A stretch of 64,000 nucleotides of DNA from Bacteroides fragilis (lineage in GTDB: Bacteria; Bacillota; Clostridia; Lachnospirales; Lachnospiraceae), in assembly GCA_023664485.1 (NCBI GenBank), contig JAMPFK010000011.1, forward strand, positions 1-64,000. Direction: 5' to 3'. Positions within the stretch are counted from its first letter, which is position 1. Each line of letters starts with the position of its first letter. The position numbers and the translations under genes were made by a program. This document shows, piece by piece, positions 61,729-64,000 of this stretch. Below the pieces are notes generated by a model. The model was not told where the DNA came from. It ran no database searches and worked only from the letters and a program-made list of their open reading frames with translations.

Positions 61729-63381
61729 CTACTCCACAATATCCCACTCGTGCACATTGATCAGCGTGCCATAGACATTCGCCTGAACGCCTGTCAGCCT
61801 TTTATTGACCGCCCCCTGCGCGCTGATGATATAGGCCGAGAACATGGGAACCTCCTCCTGCACCTTTTTATCCACGATCGTATAGTACGCTCTCATTTCA
61901 TCTACGCCGCCCGCCGTCTGTGTCGCCGCCAGCGCCTCATTGATCTCCTCGTCGCCATAGCCGGTCCAGCTTCCTTCGCCGCCTAACAGCCAGGCGATAT
62001 CCGGGTAGGGATCTACCGGCGCATAAGTATACTGTACCGCAAAAAGGTCGTAATCCGTCGTGCCCGCTATCGTCATCAGGGCCGCCAGATCGACAGTCTG
62101 TATCTCCACCCTGATGCCGACGGCCGCCCACTGGGCCGCCATCGCCTGGGCCGCATTCACAAACGTACCGTCGCCGGAATTTACATAAAAGCGGAGCGTC
62201 CGGGATTCATCCCATCCCGCTTCCTCCAACAGGGCCCTGGCCTTTTCCGGGTCATGGGGCATCGGCGTAATCTCCGCATCGTAGAAAGGTCCTGCTGAAG
62301 AAAGGAAGCCGTCTACAATTTCTCCATGCCCTTTCATAAGCTGCTCTAAAATCTGATTCCTGTCAATCGCATATACAAGCGCCTGACGCACTCTTTCATC
62401 CGGAATATTTTCCGTCTGGATAAAAACGGATTGATTCGTAACCGGAGAGCCGTATACCACATCCACATTTTCCAATGCTTCGATATTCTCGTAATCCTCC
62501 TGCGGAATCGCCGTCATCGTATGATGCGTCAGATCGATTTCACCAGACTGCAGGCCCGCATAAATCTGACTGGAATCCAATATGTTGAAATTCAGTTTTT
62601 CAATCCTGGGAGCGCCTTTCCAATACTGCTCGTTTGCCGTATAGGAAATATAATGATCCACATCATAGCCTGTCACCCGATATGGGCCGCTGATTACATC
62701 CGGATGATTGAACCAGTCCAGCGTGGAAAGCTCCGCCTCGGTATACTCTCCCAATATATGCTTTGGAAGCGTATGCAGATAAAAGGCATAGGTATTTTCA
62801 AAAGTCGTCAGCGCAATCGGATACTTCGTCGTGAACTGCACCGTCTTTTCATCTAATACCTTAACGCCCTCTACGCTTTCCGCCCCTTCCTCGACAAAAC
62901 CGTCGTCGTTCACGCCCTCGAACGCATAAAGCATCAGCGTCGGATTGGCGATCACAGGGCTGGCCAGCCGCAGGAAAGTAAACTCCACATCCTCTGCGGT
63001 AACCGGCGTCCCGTCCGACCACGCCGCCTTTTCATCGATATGAACGATAAAATTTCTGTTATCCTCCGTCGTTACCGAATCCGCCAGCATCGGTTGAAAA
63101 TTCAAATCTCCGTCAAGCTCCACGAGCGGAAGAAATTCCAGACCTACCGCATATTTATTAACCCAGGTCTGGTCGATCGTCAGCGGATTGATCCCTCCTA
63201 AGGAATCCGTGATGCCGATATTCACGATTTTTTCTCCTGATGCAGTGTCCTCCTGCACAGTATTTTCGGCGGATGTGCCGCCGTCCGCCGCGCCGCCCTC
63301 CGATGCGCCGCAGCCGGCCAGCATGAGCGCCATCGCGGACACGAGCGCAGCGGCCGTTTTACTCCTGATAAATTTTTTCAT
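61729..63381 (-). CDS. oppA: Oligopeptide ABC transporter solute-binding lipoprotein
   Basis: 550-residue extracellular lipoprotein with lipobox LAGC (Cys24). The SBP family 5 fold is recognisable from WSDGTPVTAEDVEFTFLRL, HTLPKHILGEY and VRQALVYAIDRNQIL. The start MKKFIRSKTAAA at 63381 has GGAGGAG upstream. First gene of the five-gene importer operon, under a consensus promoter. Confidence 0.95.
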   Translation of the reverse strand: MKKFIRSKTAAALVSAMALMLAGCGASEGGAADGGTSAENTVQEDTASGEKIVNIGITDSLGGINPLTIDQTWVNKYAVGLEFLPLVELDGDLNFQPMLADSVTTEDNRNFIVHIDEKAAWSDGTPVTAEDVEFTFLRLASPVIANPTLMLYAFEGVNDDGFVEEGAESVEGVKVLDEKTVQFTTKYPIALTTFENTYAFYLHTLPKHILGEYTEAELSTLDWFNHPDVISGPYRVTGYDVDHYISYTANEQYWKGAPRIEKLNFNILDSSQIYAGLQSGEIDLTHHTMTAIPQEDYENIEALENVDVVYGSPVTNQSVFIQTENIPDERVRQALVYAIDRNQILEQLMKGHGEIVDGFLSSAGPFYDAEITPMPHDPEKARALLEEAGWDESRTLRFYVNSGDGTFVNAAQAMAAQWAAVGIRVEIQTVDLAALMTIAGTTDYDLFAVQYTYAPVDPYPDIAWLLGGEGSWTGYGDEEINEALAATQTAGGVDEMRAYYTIVDKKVQEEVPMFSAYIISAQGAVNKRLTGVQANVYGTLINVHEWDIVE

Positions 63382-63426
63382 CCCAATTCTCCTCCATTTC
63401 CTACTATTCAACTAGGAACTGCGTCT

Positions 63427-63455
63427 ATTATATTTCCACAGAATGGTATTGTCAA
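63427..63455 (-). promoter_or_regulatory. Promoter of the opp operon
   Basis: Perfect TTGACA (63450-63455), 17 bases and perfect TATAAT (63427-63432) on the minus strand. Confidence 0.88.
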
Positions 63456-63501
63456 TCCTTTTTTACAGATTAAGCATAATATTCCAATAAATCGCTGCTT
63501 C

Positions 63502-63530
63502 TTGACAATCCCCGGCATCCGTTGTATAGT
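63502..63530 (+). promoter_or_regulatory. Promoter of the partial C39-like gene
   Basis: TTGACA (63502-63507), 17 bases, TATAGT (63525-63530), 40 bases before the start codon. It is divergent from the opp promoter. Confidence 0.75.
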
Positions 63531-63570
63531 ACAATCACTTTTAATTACGACGGAAAAAAGGGGACAAACT

Positions 63571-64000
63571 ATGAAAAACCTGCTCAATTACCAGTCAAGC
63601 GAATACGACTGCGGCCCTGTTTCGCTCACCAACGCGGTTCGCTTTCTTTTTGAAAGAGAAGATATCTATCCCGATATCATTAAATATATTATGCTTTATT
63701 GTCTGGATTCTTATGATGAGGCGGGGGAGGTCGGCAAGCATGGCACTTCCGCGTCCGCTATGATGTTCCTTTCCAACTGGCTCAACCAGTTCGGAAAAAT
63801 GAAAAAATTCCCGATTTCCTGCGAATTTTTATCGGGAGAAGAGGTACATATCAGCCAGACCGATAAGATCGTCTGTGCCCTCCAGCAGGGCGGCGCCGTT
63901 GTCCTCCGCCTGTTTTTGGAAGTCCCTCACTATGTCCTGCTGACGGGCATCGAAAACGACAGCCTCTATCTTTTCGACCCCTATTACGAAGAAGAGGATG
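63571..64000 (+). CDS. C39-like cysteine peptidase, 5' part
   Basis: The first 143 codons of a gene that runs off the window; AAAAGGGG precedes the ATG. The N-terminus has the papain-like/C39 catalytic motif YQSSEYDCGPVSLTNAV (Cys14), and the second motif is HYVLLTGIENDSLYLFDPYY (His near 130, Asp near 140). No signal peptide, so it acts in the cytoplasm or as part of a larger bacteriocin-type processing or peptide-binding protein. The rest of the gene is needed to decide. Confidence 0.75.
   Translation, partial: MKNLLNYQSSEYDCGPVSLTNAVRFLFEREDIYPDIIKYIMLYCLDSYDEAGEVGKHGTSASAMMFLSNWLNQFGKMKKFPISCEFLSGEEVHISQTDKIVCALQQGGAVVLRLFLEVPHYVLLTGIENDSLYLFDPYYEEED

Noticed and set aside
1..64000. CRISPR arrays, tRNA and rRNA genes
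   Set aside because: No regularly spaced short repeats, tRNA cloverleaf or rRNA-like sequence was seen on either strand.

Overview
The window looks like a chromosomal segment of a spore-forming member of the Clostridia, most likely a Lachnospiraceae relative. It carries sporulation genes (spoIIID, spoIID, a spoIIQ-like gene, a SPOCS-LysM coat-type protein and a CotH-family gene), strong AGGAGG ribosome-binding sites, a T-box leader on ileS, the MEP-pathway gene ispE and a pyrK/pyrD pair. No rRNA, tRNA, CRISPR array, phage or transposase gene was recognised. The first ~112 bases are AT-rich and hold the 3' end of an unrecognised gene.

Layout. (1) 1-10.3 kb, mostly minus strand: guaA, spoIIID behind a sigma-E-type promoter, an operon VTC domain / DUF4956 / CotH ending in a decayed small gene, an NlpC/P60 cell-wall hydrolase, asnS and an FKBP-type lipoprotein. 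(2) 10.4-16.5 kb: small membrane and DUF1934 proteins, murI, a GntR regulator, ispE, a serine beta-lactamase-like hydrolase and an unknown protein. (3) 16.7-29.1 kb: a carbohydrate locus with GH42, GH29 and GH3 enzymes, an esterase, a three-gene oligosaccharide ABC importer and an AraC regulator. (4) 29.1-32.1 kb: bactofilin, a degenerate M23 protein and the SPOCS-LysM protein. (5) 32.2-41.7 kb: pyrC-pyrK-pyrD, a PrcB-like lipoprotein, plsC, a catalytically degenerate GH9-like lipoprotein, an amidohydrolase and spoIID-spoIIQ. (6) 41.7-46.4 kb: a calcium-loop protein, a LamG-domain protein and an aconitase-family hydratase. (7) 46.5-54.3 kb: hflX, glgP and ileS with its T-box. (8) 54.3-63.4 kb: a DegV protein, an Eis-like acetyltransferase, and an oligopeptide ABC operon (oppA-oppD-oppF-dppB-dppC) ending in an M20 amidohydrolase. 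A partial C39-like gene runs off the right end.

The least expected feature is a family of three 101-bp palindromic repeats (12244-12344, 46521-46621, 48105-48205). All have identical length and lie between co-directional genes. Two of them supply the stop codon of the gene upstream, and two of them bracket hflX. Other points of interest are sigma-E-like promoters whose -10 element sits inside a palindrome reaching the Shine-Dalgarno sequence, a small gene that appears broken by three single-base losses in A-runs, and two degenerate-enzyme cases (GH9 and M23).
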